A stretch of DNA of 35,958 nt from Paraburkholderia solitsugae. GTDB lineage: Bacteria; Pseudomonadota; Gammaproteobacteria; Burkholderiales; Burkholderiaceae. Location: the NCBI RefSeq assembly GCF_013177695.1, contig NZ_WOEY01000072.1, positions 1 through 35,958 on the forward strand, given 5' to 3'. The notes beneath the pieces are model-generated. The model had not been told where the DNA came from. It made no database searches and was given only the letters and a program-made list of their open reading frames with translations. How positions within the stretch are numbered: the first letter of the stretch is position 1; each line of letters begins with the position of its first letter. The position numbers and the translations under genes are program-made. Positions 1 to 8,415 of this stretch are shown here, one piece after another.

Positions 1-829
1 AAGCGCCAACGCCGCCTTCATGCTGAAACAGGCGATAGATGGTCGGGCGAGGAAGTTGAAGCGCATTTAGCACACTTTCGGGGGAGAGTTCATCTTCAGT
101 CAGGTGCGCCTGAATATAGCGCCGTACCTGACCGAACATGGCTGCCCGGGCTGCAGCGCGCGTGTCGCCGCTCAGGCGCGCCTGCCGTCCAAACGCTGCG
201 ACAAGGAGCTTGGCCGCCGCGCGTATGGCGCCGTCCGCCTCACCGGCACTCATGCATGCGATTGTCCGACTGAGCGCCGCAACGTGTTCGATGATCAGTC
301 GCTCGAGCGGCGTCGAACCATGGAGCACACGGCCGTGGATGGCCTCCGGATCAGGAAAGACTTCCTGCACCAACTCGCCCGGCACGAAAAACGCGATCAC
401 CCTGCATGCTTGGCGTTGCATTCGAACGGGTTGGTTCATATCCAGTGCAAGGATGCTTGCGGCTGAGGGCGTGGGATCGCGCCGCGAGGTGTGCACGGCG
501 ACGTTCTCAACCCCGCCCTCCAGAAACACATGAAAGACGAAGTCGCGTACCCGGTCTGTCGAGATCCGGGCCAGTGAGCGCTCGAGCACAATCAGGTCCG
601 ACCGGCAATCCGTAAATACAAGCTCGCCAACCTGATAGCGGTCAATCGAAGCCTGGAACGGCCTCTCCAGGTCAGATCGCGAGGGCAGCACGTCAATAAG
701 ATGACCGACCCGATCCCGCCAGGCGAGCAAGCGCCGCTGTGGCGCTTCCCCCCGCACGCTGAAATGACTATGGGCAATGCCGTGTTCCAGCGGACGGCAG
801 ACATCAACCGTGGGTGCGCGGGAGTTCAT
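1..829 (-). CDS. AraC-family transcriptional regulator, 3' end cut by window edge
   Basis: The reverse strand is open without a stop from position 1 to beyond 829, giving about 276 residues from the first ATG (MNSRAPTVDVCRP). The N-terminal 200 residues resemble an AraC-type sensor domain. At the left edge the first helix-turn-helix of an AraC DNA-binding domain begins, with residues such as RRYIQAHLTEDELSPESV followed by TIYRLFQ. The family usually runs to about 320 residues, so roughly 45 residues and the second helix-turn-helix lie outside the window. No strong ribosome site precedes 829, so a start further upstream is possible. It lies 52 bp downstream of the DUF4153 gene on the same strand. 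Its effector and targets cannot be read from the sequence. Confidence 0.85.
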   Translation of the reverse strand, partial: MNSRAPTVDVCRPLEHGIAHSHFSVRGEAPQRRLLAWRDRVGHLIDVLPSRSDLERPFQASIDRYQVGELVFTDCRSDLIVLERSLARISTDRVRDFVFHVFLEGGVENVAVHTSRRDPTPSAASILALDMNQPVRMQRQACRVIAFFVPGELVQEVFPDPEAIHGRVLHGSTPLERLIIEHVAALSRTIACMSAGEADGAIRAAAKLLVAAFGRQARLSGDTRAAARAAMFGQVRRYIQAHLTEDELSPESVLNALQLPRPTIYRLFQHEGGVGA

Positions 830-881
830 GCGAAGAAGTTCTTTACTGGACAGGGTTATAGCCGAATCTGGCGGCAAGCGC

Positions 882-2735
882 TTATTTAACTTGAGTAGGT
901 GCGATATCGGTTACCTGTGGTCTCGAGCATACTACGCTGCGCGCCGACATCGCCTCTACCTCCATGCGTTGACCGTTGACCTGAATGTCCCTTAGTCGGG
1001 GCTCAACGAGTTGGAACGTTCCCTTTGCGAGGGCATCACGAACCGCAGCGCAGTCCGGTGCGATCGAAAACTTGCCAACGAGTTGCCAATTTCCGCTGCT
1101 GGCCTGATCAAACACGAACCCAACACTTCCGCTGTTCGGGAAGAGCACGACGTTAAGTTTGTGAGCGCCGGTCAGGTCGACGAGGTACGCATCACACTTG
1201 ACCGATCCAGAGTTCAGGCAGACCGGAAGCATCCAGCTTTGTGTGGCGCGTTTCCAGTCCATCGAGAGAAATGACGCTGGAACTGACTGCCCCGGCGTGC
1301 GTGACACGATATTGGCGGAGAGCGTCGCGGCGTCCGGGCGGTCCACGTTCAAAAGGCTTCGGGCAGGCTCCCGCGCGACCTGCGAGCTCAGTTCGCGAAT
1401 CGTGGTGGCATTGGGTGCCTGAGTCTCTCCCTGCAGGCGCTCGAGAGCCAGCAGACCGTATCTTGTGGATCCGTAGCGCAAGAAGTGGTAGTCGAATTTT
1501 TCGGGCAGCACGCTTCCCGCGAGGAGGCGGTCTATCTGGCTGGCCACCGACAGTCGTGACGGGTCAGCCAGCGGAGTGGACAAAGCTACGAGGACAGCGA
1601 GTGAGACCCACGCCGTGACCACGTTTACGGGCGCGATTCCCGGGAGGGTGTCGCTGCGAGCCAGCGCCGCCCACGCATAGCCGATGGCGTATAAGTAAGC
1701 CACGAAGGCTCCCGCACAGGCCAAAACGCGGCGCGGTGTGAGTCCATACTGCCCAATGCGCGACGCGAGCGCGTAAGTCGCGAGCATCACCAGCACGGGA
1801 AGCATGAGGCATGAAATTCTCATGCAAAGGCGCAGCACTCGCGGTGCCTGATCGGACCCGTGGCCGCCCTTGAAAGCGGCATTCACCAAGACGATTGTCA
1901 ACGCCGCAACGCCCAGCAGGATCCACGTGGCTGACCGCGTGGCCCATAGCAATCCGAGTCCGGTGAGCGGCAGGGATGCGAGGAATCCGCCAACGATGAC
2001 AACGAGGACGAGGAGCAGCCACGAGAGTAGTGACAGGACAAGCGTGCGCGATCCCCGGATCAGTTCTGGTCTCACATCAGTGATGTGCAGAGCCCCGGCA
2101 AATGCCATCGCGCTCACAGGGATTTTGAACCATGACTCACGCAGGAGTTGCTCGAGGAAATGCAGCTTCAGCAACAGGAAGAGTGCGGCACCCAGCCAGA
2201 GCACAAGAAAGAGCGCGCAGACGAACAACCCGGACAGGCAGACCTGGAGCCCCACCTTCCAGCTGACCTCGAAGTACGACTCATACGGTGCAAACCACGA
2301 GCTTGCCGCCTCACTGGCGAGAATGAGACAAAAGGCGATAAAGACAATCACGCCACTGTGGAACGTCACCGCCATTGAGGGCAGGGGTGCGTCGGCGCGG
2401 CCAAACGGTGGTATTCCAATGATTTGAGTGCCTGCGGAGCGCCACGCGTCGTGATAGCCAAGAATTGCGACAACTGCGGCGAGGGCGGCGGCCCACATTG
2501 CGAGCCGCGCTCCGCTCATTCGGGGGAGGCCGACAACAAGCGTCGGCGGGATGAACACAATAACTAGAAGCAGCGGAAAGAACAGAACTGGGATAGTCGC
2601 GATGCCGCTGCGATGATGCGCAGCGTTCAGGAGCAGATACAGCACCAAACCCTGGAAAATACCGGTGACTAGCCGGAGCGCGAAAAGATCTCGCCCTGAA
2701 ACAGCCCGCAGTGTTCCCTGCTGATTGTTTTGCAT
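882..2735 (-). CDS. DUF4153 domain-containing integral membrane protein
   Basis: This encodes about 617 residues. The first two thirds are a series of roughly ten or more hydrophobic segments, for example LVLYLLL, FFPLLLVIVFIPP, LVLSLLSWLLLVLVVIVGG and ILLGVAALTIVLV. The last 200 residues are soluble and probably exposed. This architecture and the flow of the sequence match DUF4153 proteins, whose molecular function is not established. The open frame extends to a GTG at 2741, but the ATG at 2735 is preceded by a G-rich GGGGTGG, so I prefer it. The gene stands alone on the minus strand with a 294-bp upstream gap, and the AraC gene follows it. The fold assignment is family recognition. No substrate or partner can be inferred. 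Confidence 0.82.
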   Translation of the reverse strand: MQNNQQGTLRAVSGRDLFALRLVTGIFQGLVLYLLLNAAHHRSGIATIPVLFFPLLLVIVFIPPTLVVGLPRMSGARLAMWAAALAAVVAILGYHDAWRSAGTQIIGIPPFGRADAPLPSMAVTFHSGVIVFIAFCLILASEAASSWFAPYESYFEVSWKVGLQVCLSGLFVCALFLVLWLGAALFLLLKLHFLEQLLRESWFKIPVSAMAFAGALHITDVRPELIRGSRTLVLSLLSWLLLVLVVIVGGFLASLPLTGLGLLWATRSATWILLGVAALTIVLVNAAFKGGHGSDQAPRVLRLCMRISCLMLPVLVMLATYALASRIGQYGLTPRRVLACAGAFVAYLYAIGYAWAALARSDTLPGIAPVNVVTAWVSLAVLVALSTPLADPSRLSVASQIDRLLAGSVLPEKFDYHFLRYGSTRYGLLALERLQGETQAPNATTIRELSSQVAREPARSLLNVDRPDAATLSANIVSRTPGQSVPASFLSMDWKRATQSWMLPVCLNSGSVKCDAYLVDLTGAHKLNVVLFPNSGSVGFVFDQASSGNWQLVGKFSIAPDCAAVRDALAKGTFQLVEPRLRDIQVNGQRMEVEAMSARSVVCSRPQVTDIAPTQVK

Positions 2736-3029
2736 TTCCACCCCGCTTTGACGAATCTGTTTTGTTCTACGATCGCGCTGGGCGCCAGCCCGTCCGACAT
2801 AATATCGGCTTCTACCGTTTACTTCTGGGTCGGCCGATCAACGTCTCATGCAAATAGCATGCATCAGCCGAGTTTCATAAGATTGCGGTCGGCAGCACGC
2901 GACCACTGCGGCCGTTCGACCCGCGAGAGCGAGCGGCCGTCAGGTAGCTGATAACAGCCGTTCATGCAGGCAGGCGCAGCACGAGCGCCCCTCGACTTCC
3001 TTGCATGTTTTCAATTCAAAAAGCGACGA

Positions 3030-3983
3030 CTAAAAGTCAATGACCAGTTCGTCAGATTTTGCTCGTGACACGCAGATCATCAGCGATTTGCTGCACGTCT
3101 GCTCGTGTTCACTCAACACGTAGTCGCGGTGCTCGACCTCGCCCGATAACACCTCCACCTCGCAACTGCGGCACAGTCCTTGCCGGCAGGAAAACGGTGG
3201 ACAGGCGCCGTGACGTTCGAGGCTCTCCAGAATCGACTCGTTGGGTTCGACCACGCATCGCATTCCGAGCCTTGCAAGCACGATCGTGAATGCCCGCTCG
3301 CTCCTATCGGCGACTTGCACCGGCGATGCGGTAAACCGCTCGAAATGCAGATTCTCGCGCGGTATGCCGGACTGCTGGCCGTGATGCGACACGGCGTCCA
3401 TCAGTCCTCCCGGTCCGCAACAATAGACGTGCTCGCCGGGTTTTACGTCGCTCAGCAAGGTCTGCATTTCAGGCGCCCCACTGACTGATTCGTCGTTGGC
3501 GTGCACATGAACCCTGCCAGCGAATGCGCGCAATTCGTCGAGGTATGCCGCGCACATCCGCGAGCGCACGCAATAGTGCAATTGCCAGGGTGCGGCATGG
3601 CGGACGCACCATCGGATCATGCTTAGGATAGGCGTGATGCCGATACCGCCTGCAATGAAACGATGAGATGTCGCCTCGCGCGACAGACCGAACAACGTGC
3701 GAGGCTCACTGATCGTGAGCAAGTCGCCTTCGCGAAGCGACGTGTGCAGATAACTCGACCCACCGCGCGATGTCGCGGAAAGCCCGACACCCAGACGATA
3801 ACGATCTGTTTCCGACGCATCGTTGCAGAGTGAATATTGTCGCGTGAGGCCGCCGGTCAGATGGACATCGATATGCGCGCCGGGCTCGAACGGGACGAGC
3901 GCCGCGCCGTCTGCAGCCTGCAACTCGATGCCTAGTATCCCTTCCGCCTCGCGCGTCAGTTGCGTTACTTTCACCTGAATCAT
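3030..3983 (-). CDS. PDR/VanB-family oxidoreductase (reductase partner of a Rieske oxygenase)
   Basis: This 317-residue protein has the VanB order of domains. An FMN-binding domain carries RQYSL near residues 48-52. A pyridine-nucleotide domain carries GGIGITPILSM near 112-122. A C-terminal plant-type [2Fe-2S] ferredoxin has cysteines at about 266, 271, 274 and 304 (CRQGLCRSC then MIC). Such proteins pass electrons from NAD(P)H through FMN and the iron-sulfur cluster to an oxygenase. The start at 3983 is chosen because GGAG precedes it and because only one base separates it from the stop of the oxygenase gene; the frame remains open to 4031. Tight spacing implies co-transcription and translational coupling with the oxygenase. 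The substrate of the pair is not evident, so vanillate demethylase is only the closest named model. Confidence 0.9.
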   Translation of the reverse strand: MIQVKVTQLTREAEGILGIELQAADGAALVPFEPGAHIDVHLTGGLTRQYSLCNDASETDRYRLGVGLSATSRGGSSYLHTSLREGDLLTISEPRTLFGLSREATSHRFIAGGIGITPILSMIRWCVRHAAPWQLHYCVRSRMCAAYLDELRAFAGRVHVHANDESVSGAPEMQTLLSDVKPGEHVYCCGPGGLMDAVSHHGQQSGIPRENLHFERFTASPVQVADRSERAFTIVLARLGMRCVVEPNESILESLERHGACPPFSCRQGLCRSCEVEVLSGEVEHRDYVLSEHEQTCSKSLMICVSRAKSDELVIDF

Positions 3984-3984
3984 C

Positions 3985-5034
3985 TCAGGCTCCTTGCACT
4001 GCTTCCAGCATCTGATGTTTCTCTTCTTCAAGACGTTGATTGACTGCCCAGCGAAAATGGGACAGTGCGGCGTCGATGCCGAACGGCATCATCCTGAAGC
4101 CAGGATCCAGTGCAAGATTCTTCTGCTGGGCAGTGATGATGTCGCGGTCCTCGTCGAATGCATCGACAACCGCCTGATGGATCGCTCGCGTGACGTCGGG
4201 CTGATCAATCGCAAAGTTGTGCGGATGGCCGAAGAAGTAGTGCGTGGAGTTTTCTGTTTCGGGCGTGAGTGCCTGGCAGCCACGGAATTCCGCTGCGTCG
4301 ACGCGTGCACCTTCTTGCGCGCCGGTACCGACCGGCGCCATACCGGAATCCATTCGCAGAATCGCAGGAATAGTGAAGTCGTAAATATTCCAACGGTCGA
4401 CCTTGCCAGGCCAGTTCTTGACGGCGGCGGCGAACGGAGGCGCATCCGTATTCAACGTCCAGCGCGTGATGCGAACGCCGCCGTCGATCCGCTCAACTTT
4501 GGGCTGTACCTTTGCATAGTCTTCGGGGCCGCCTAGCGTGGTTGGATGCACGAACGGCAGATGCGAGAAGTCCAGCAGGTTGTCGCAGATCAGCAGGTAG
4601 TTCACGTCGTAGTGAATGTAACCAGGCAAGCTGCGCCACTGCGGATCGTCGAGCCAATGGGTGTCGGGAATCGTTTCTGGGTCGGCAAGCGAAGGGTCGC
4701 CCATCCAGATCCAGATCCAGCGATGCCGCTCGACAAGCGGGAAAGTTCGAACCTTCGCCTGCGGCGGAATGCGCTGTTGGGCAGGCGCTTCAACACAGGT
4801 TCCGGTGCTGTCGAATTTCAGACCGTGATACATGCAGCGGACGCAATCGCCCTCGCGACGGCCAACCGACAGTGGCGCGCCGCGATGACAGCAACGATCC
4901 TCGAGCGCAACGACGCCGCCGCCTTCCTCGCGATACAGCAGAACCGGGATGCCGGTAATGACGCGAGCGAACAGCGCTTCGCTTTCCACCTCATGCGACC
5001 AGGCGGCTACGTACCACGTATTCCTGATAAACAT
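3985..5034 (-). CDS. Rieske non-heme iron oxygenase, VanA-like aromatic ring or O-demethylating oxygenase
   Basis: This 349-residue protein starts MFIRNTWYVAAW, the usual start of vanillate-demethylase-type oxygenases. The Rieske ligands are visible as Cys48 and His50 (RCCHRG) and Cys67 and His70 (RCMYHG). The mononuclear iron site is represented by His158 and His163 in NLLDFSHLPFVHP and by an aspartate in DAFDEDRD near 291-298. The frame is open to 5373, but GGAG sits six bases before the ATG at 5034 and the extra upstream residues are not Rieske-like, so that extension is rejected. The reductase gene follows after one base. A LysR gene is transcribed divergently and probably controls the pair. 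The family hydroxylates or demethylates aromatic acids. The precise substrate is unknown here. Confidence 0.92.
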   Translation of the reverse strand: MFIRNTWYVAAWSHEVESEALFARVITGIPVLLYREEGGGVVALEDRCCHRGAPLSVGRREGDCVRCMYHGLKFDSTGTCVEAPAQQRIPPQAKVRTFPLVERHRWIWIWMGDPSLADPETIPDTHWLDDPQWRSLPGYIHYDVNYLLICDNLLDFSHLPFVHPTTLGGPEDYAKVQPKVERIDGGVRITRWTLNTDAPPFAAAVKNWPGKVDRWNIYDFTIPAILRMDSGMAPVGTGAQEGARVDAAEFRGCQALTPETENSTHYFFGHPHNFAIDQPDVTRAIHQAVVDAFDEDRDIITAQQKNLALDPGFRMMPFGIDAALSHFRWAVNQRLEEEKHQMLEAVQGA

Positions 5035-5125
5035 CACTGTCTCCATCATGTGGGTGCGGCCTATCGTTGGCACGCTTGACCTCAAGATAGATTCGGCACC
5101 ATCATGCGTCAAGCCAATGGGACTA
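5035..5125. promoter_or_regulatory. Divergent promoter region between the oxygenase operon and its LysR regulator
   Basis: This 91-bp gap separates two divergent starts. It contains a short inverted repeat, CTTGA-CC-TCAAG at 5075-5086, and a further TCAAG about 25 bp on. Such repeats could be a LysR-type operator, but the arms are only five bases and no convincing -35/-10 pair was identified. The regulatory role is inferred from the layout. Confidence 0.4.
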
Positions 5126-6070
5126 ATGCAAGGAATGCACGCCGTGCATATACGTGATCTCGATCTGAATCTGCTCGTGGTGTTCGATGCGCTGCTTCGC
5201 GAACGCAGCGTGACTCGAGCGGCATCCGAAGTGGGGCTATCGCAGGGGGCAATGAGCCACGCTTTGAATCGCCTGCGGGCGTTTTTTGAGGACCCTCTGT
5301 TCGTCAAGACGCCATCGGGCATGGAGCCGACGCCGAAAGCAACCATGCTTGGCGTTTCGATCGTTGAGATCATGACGACCTTGCGTCAGGACGTCGTCTC
5401 GCAGGCGCGCTTTGATCCTTCAACAGCGCGGCGCACCTTCGTTCTTTGCATGACGGACATGGGCGAACTCGTCTTTCTGCCACCGCTCATCCGGCGGTTG
5501 CGAGAGGAGGCGCCGAACTGCACGCTGCGATCCATACAAGTCCCGAACGAGCAGATCGAGGGGCTGCTTGCGTCTGGAGAAGTGGATCTCGCGTTGGGGT
5601 CGATCCGTGCCGCGCCCGACGATCTCTACCAGCAACAACTCTTTTTGCACTCTTTCGTAACGATGGTGAGCGTGCGAAACAAGGAGGTCGGCGAATCGAT
5701 TACGCGTGAACAGTTCGAAACGATGCCGCAGATTGTCGTTTCGCTGACGGGGCGTGCGGGCGCCGCTTATGACAGTGCATTCGACGAGTACGGCATTCAT
5801 CGAAATGTTTATCTGACGACGCCGCACTTCCTGGTCGTGCCACTATTGATCGACGAACATCCCGAACTGATCGCCACGGTGCCGCTGGAGCTTGGGAACG
5901 TCTTCGCCAGGCTCGGGACCGTTAAGATTGTCCCGCCGCCGGTGCCGCTTCCGCCGTTTGCACTTCGCCAGCTCTGGCATCCTCGATTTCACGACGAACC
6001 GGCGAACATCTGGCTCCGACAACTCATCAAGCGCACGTTTGAGCGCTATCCCGACTTACCGGCCAGATAG
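5126..6070 (+). CDS. LysR-family transcriptional regulator, NodD/NahR-like subgroup
   Basis: The product is about 314 residues. It opens with IRDLDLNLLVVFDALL and a helix-turn-helix containing VTRAASEVGLSQGAMSHALNRLR, the form typical of the NodD/NahR/PcpR branch of LysR regulators. This is followed by a periplasmic-binding-protein-like effector domain. The frame stays open to 4949, overlapping the oxygenase gene, so one of the ATGs at 5117, 5126 or 5135 is the likely start; I use 5126. It faces the Rieske oxygenase and reductase operon across 91 bp, the classic position for an activator responding to that operon's substrate. The aromatic effector is inferred, not shown. Confidence 0.9.
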   Translation: MQGMHAVHIRDLDLNLLVVFDALLRERSVTRAASEVGLSQGAMSHALNRLRAFFEDPLFVKTPSGMEPTPKATMLGVSIVEIMTTLRQDVVSQARFDPSTARRTFVLCMTDMGELVFLPPLIRRLREEAPNCTLRSIQVPNEQIEGLLASGEVDLALGSIRAAPDDLYQQQLFLHSFVTMVSVRNKEVGESITREQFETMPQIVVSLTGRAGAAYDSAFDEYGIHRNVYLTTPHFLVVPLLIDEHPELIATVPLELGNVFARLGTVKIVPPPVPLPPFALRQLWHPRFHDEPANIWLRQLIKRTFERYPDLPAR

Positions 6071-6255
6071 TGACTGGCTGCGGCCCTTCCGGTATTTGAT
6101 TAACGTGAGGCGGAGTTCGCCACGCGGTTGGACAGCTTCAGCTGGCGCAGTGCAGTAGACGCAAAGAGGGCACTCATCATGTACTCCATTACGCCGCCAG
6201 CGCGTCGTTGCGATAGAGCGCATGGTCGGCAGGCATGCGGGTGCGTTTCGGGTTG

Positions 6256-6576
6256 TTACTTCAGCGGCGAGAAGTCGATTGGACGCATGATGCGCGACTC
6301 CATGCTCACGAAAATGTCGAGCGCTTTCACCTTGCGTCCGAATTCCTGCCAGCGACTGTCCATCGCCATCCGGTCCCGACGCTCGATGCGATCATCGAGG
6401 CTCTTATAGGCCCAGATATGCACGATCTGGTTGATATCGCCGATTTCAGTCGTGAAGAAGCCAATCAGTTCGCCGAGAAATTCCTGCTGAAGCGCAAGGC
6501 CTTCGCTCTTGTATAAAGCAAGCCAATCGGCGCCGCGCAGCGGCTTGAACGTATAGGTGCGGATTTCGTAAAGCAT
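6256..6576 (-). CDS. NIPSNAP-family protein
   Basis: This small protein of 106 residues starts MLYEIRTYTFKP and contains the ferredoxin-like NIPSNAP pattern (IRTY, WLALY, GFFTTEIGDINQIVHIWAY, then a Trp-Gln pair near residue 80). GGAGAGATCCG precedes the ATG. Family members form dimeric alpha/beta barrels. They often sit among catabolic dehydrogenases, but a general biochemical role is not settled. It lies 138 bp downstream of two SDR genes on the same strand and tail-to-tail with the LysR gene at 5126-6070. It may act in the same catabolic process as either neighbour group; this is inference from position only. Confidence 0.88.
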   Translation of the reverse strand: MLYEIRTYTFKPLRGADWLALYKSEGLALQQEFLGELIGFFTTEIGDINQIVHIWAYKSLDDRIERRDRMAMDSRWQEFGRKVKALDIFVSMESRIMRPIDFSPLK

Positions 6577-6660
6577 CGGATCTCTCCATGAAGGCCGATT
6601 AGCTGGGTGTAGTGGTTGTCATTTGAATCATCCTCTATGATGTTCCAATAAGTATGGATG

Positions 6661-6674
6661 CCTGATTAATAAGG
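6661..6674. promoter_or_regulatory. Near-palindromic AT-rich motif upstream of the NIPSNAP gene
   Basis: CCTGATTAATAAGG pairs with its own reverse complement at 12 of 14 positions. On the minus strand ATACCTTATTA and ATACTTATTGG recur within about 30 bp, giving a repeated AT-rich block in an otherwise GC-rich gap. It may be an operator or part of a promoter for the NIPSNAP gene. Confidence 0.25.
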
Positions 6675-6714
6675 TATCTCGGCGACACTCGAAACAGGCG
6701 TGAATCGGGTTGGT

Positions 6715-7461
6715 CTAGAGTTTCGAGCCGCCGTCGACACGCAGCGTTTCACCGGTAATCCAGCGCGCTGCGTCCGAGGCTAGAAACGCAACCGCGCCGG
6801 CGATATCATCAGGTTGCGCGACGCGCTTTAACGCCTGCATGCCGAGCGTGACCTCGCGTCCCGCGTCGGTCTTCGTGAAGTTCGACATGTCGGTTTCGAC
6901 GACGCCGGGCGCGACTGCATTCACGCGAATCTCGCGTTCACCAAGTGCCGAAGCGAAATGCTTGACGAGTGTATCGACCGCCCCCTTGGTAGCTGCGTAT
7001 GCGGGCAACTTGCCGACCGCGGCATGCGCCGCGAGTGACGAGAGCAGGACAACGCTGCTGCCTTTGCACATCACCGGCAGTAACTGCTGCACGAGGAAAT
7101 AGGGCGCACGTACATTCACGGCGAACAGGTCGTCGAAATCTTCGACAGTCGTTTCCTCGATGCTTGCGGCCTTTGAAATGCCGGCGTTCGCCACCAGAAT
7201 GTCCAGACGATGGCCGACGACAGCGCGTACGCGTTTTGCGAGCGTATGCGGGCCATCTGCGTCGCGCAGATCCGCGGCGATTTTCTGGGCGTTGCCGCCG
7301 GCCGCACGGATTTCGGCGACGACAGCATCTGCCGCCGTTTCTCCGCTGCTGTAGTGAACCAGCACCTGTGCGCCTGCTTTCGCGAGTGCGAGCGCACTGG
7401 CGCGGCCGATGCCGCGTGAGGCGCCCGTGACGAGCGCGGTTTTTCCGGGAAGGTGGGTCAT
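6715..7461 (-). CDS. SDR-family NAD(P)-dependent oxidoreductase
   Basis: This 248-residue classical SDR shows the cofactor motif TGASRGIG near residue 11, NAG near 88, a catalytic serine in VVLLSS, the YAATK active-site pair, and the C-terminal ITGETLRVDGG. The frame is open to 7515, but the ATG at 7461 (MTHLPGKTALVTG) has AGGAG seven bases upstream and avoids overlap with the preceding gene. Only 31 bp separate it from another SDR gene on the same strand, so the two probably form an operon read from the promoter opposite the LysR gene at 8416. SDRs of this group interconvert alcohols and carbonyls. The substrate cannot be told from sequence. Confidence 0.92.
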   Translation of the reverse strand: MTHLPGKTALVTGASRGIGRASALALAKAGAQVLVHYSSGETAADAVVAEIRAAGGNAQKIAADLRDADGPHTLAKRVRAVVGHRLDILVANAGISKAASIEETTVEDFDDLFAVNVRAPYFLVQQLLPVMCKGSSVVLLSSLAAHAAVGKLPAYAATKGAVDTLVKHFASALGEREIRVNAVAPGVVETDMSNFTKTDAGREVTLGMQALKRVAQPDDIAGAVAFLASDAARWITGETLRVDGGSKL

Positions 7462-7492
7462 GATAGTTCTCCTGATCGCTGTGGGTTCGGCA

Positions 7493-8239
7493 TCAACCCG
7501 CGGTCTTGCCGCCATCGACGGTGATCACCTGGCCGGTCACGAAGGCTGCGCCATCGGATGCAAGGTAAAGCACGGCGCTGGCAATGTCATCCGGCTTACC
7601 GATGCGCGCCAGCGGAACAGAGGAAGCCAGTGCCGCCTTGCGTTCCGCCGTGCCGGTGAAGCGGTCGAGCATGCCGGTATCGGTCGGCCCCGGGGCAACG
7701 GCGTTGACGCGCACGCCCGTGGCGGCGACTTCCAGCGCGGCAGACTTGGTGAGACCTTCGACCGCGTGTTTGCTGCCGGCGTAGACCGAGGCGTAGGCCG
7801 CCCCTTCGTGGCCGTAGGTCGACGAGATGTTGATGATGCTGCCGCTTTTCTGGGCGGTCATCACGCGCAACTCGTGCTTCAGGCTCAGCAAGGTGCCCAG
7901 CACGTTGGTATCGAAGGTCGCGGCGTAGCTCTCGGCGGTCTGGTTGACGACCAGTCCCGGCTGGCCCTCGGTGCCGGCATTGTTGACGGCCGCATCGAGA
8001 CGGCCGAAACGGGCTACGGTCTGGTCGACCAGGTCGCGGACTTCGTTGTCATGGCGGACATCGGCTTGGATGAATGCGACTTCGGCGCCGAGCTGCCGGA
8101 GTTCGGCTTCGAGTGCCTCGCCCTCGGCCTGACGGCGACCGGAAACGACCAGGCGGGCACCGTTCCTGGCAAAGGCGAAGGCGGTGGCGCGACCGATGCC
8201 GGTCAGGGCGCCGGTGATGAGGATGACGGGTTTGCTCAT
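7493..8239 (-). CDS. SDR-family oxidoreductase (glucose/3-oxoacyl reductase-like)
   Basis: This 248-residue classical SDR has TGALTGIG at about residues 9-16, NNAG near 89, an active-site serine in IINISS, YAGSK as the Tyr-Lys pair, and the ending VTGQVITVDGG. It is the first gene of a two-SDR minus-strand unit and is divergent from a LysR gene starting 176 bp away, which is likely its regulator. The two SDRs differ clearly in sequence, so they are not a recent duplication. The product probably reduces a keto group or oxidises an alcohol with NAD(P)(H). The physiological substrate is unknown. Confidence 0.92.
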   Translation of the reverse strand: MSKPVILITGALTGIGRATAFAFARNGARLVVSGRRQAEGEALEAELRQLGAEVAFIQADVRHDNEVRDLVDQTVARFGRLDAAVNNAGTEGQPGLVVNQTAESYAATFDTNVLGTLLSLKHELRVMTAQKSGSIINISSTYGHEGAAYASVYAGSKHAVEGLTKSAALEVAATGVRVNAVAPGPTDTGMLDRFTGTAERKAALASSVPLARIGKPDDIASAVLYLASDGAAFVTGQVITVDGGKTAG

Positions 8240-8415
8240 GATTCAGGTCCTTAAAGATATGGCTTGGGTGCACGTGGTAACTGAGCCGCGACACCGGCTC
8301 GAGCGCTGGGAGCACGCTCCATGACACCTCCATGGGAAAGAATCTAGGGACTTGTGGCAAGATTGAAAAAGACTTTATAGGCTGGACGGCATACTTCACA
8401 GGCATGGGGTCCGCA

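Noticed and set aside
2847..2861. CATGC-AAATA-GCATG inverted repeat as an operator for the DUF4153 gene
   Set aside because: Five-base arms are expected by chance in a gap of this size, and no supporting promoter was found.
5035..5373. N-terminal extension of the Rieske oxygenase to 5373
   Set aside because: It would run into the divergent LysR gene, and the start at 5034 has a good ribosome site and the family N-terminus.
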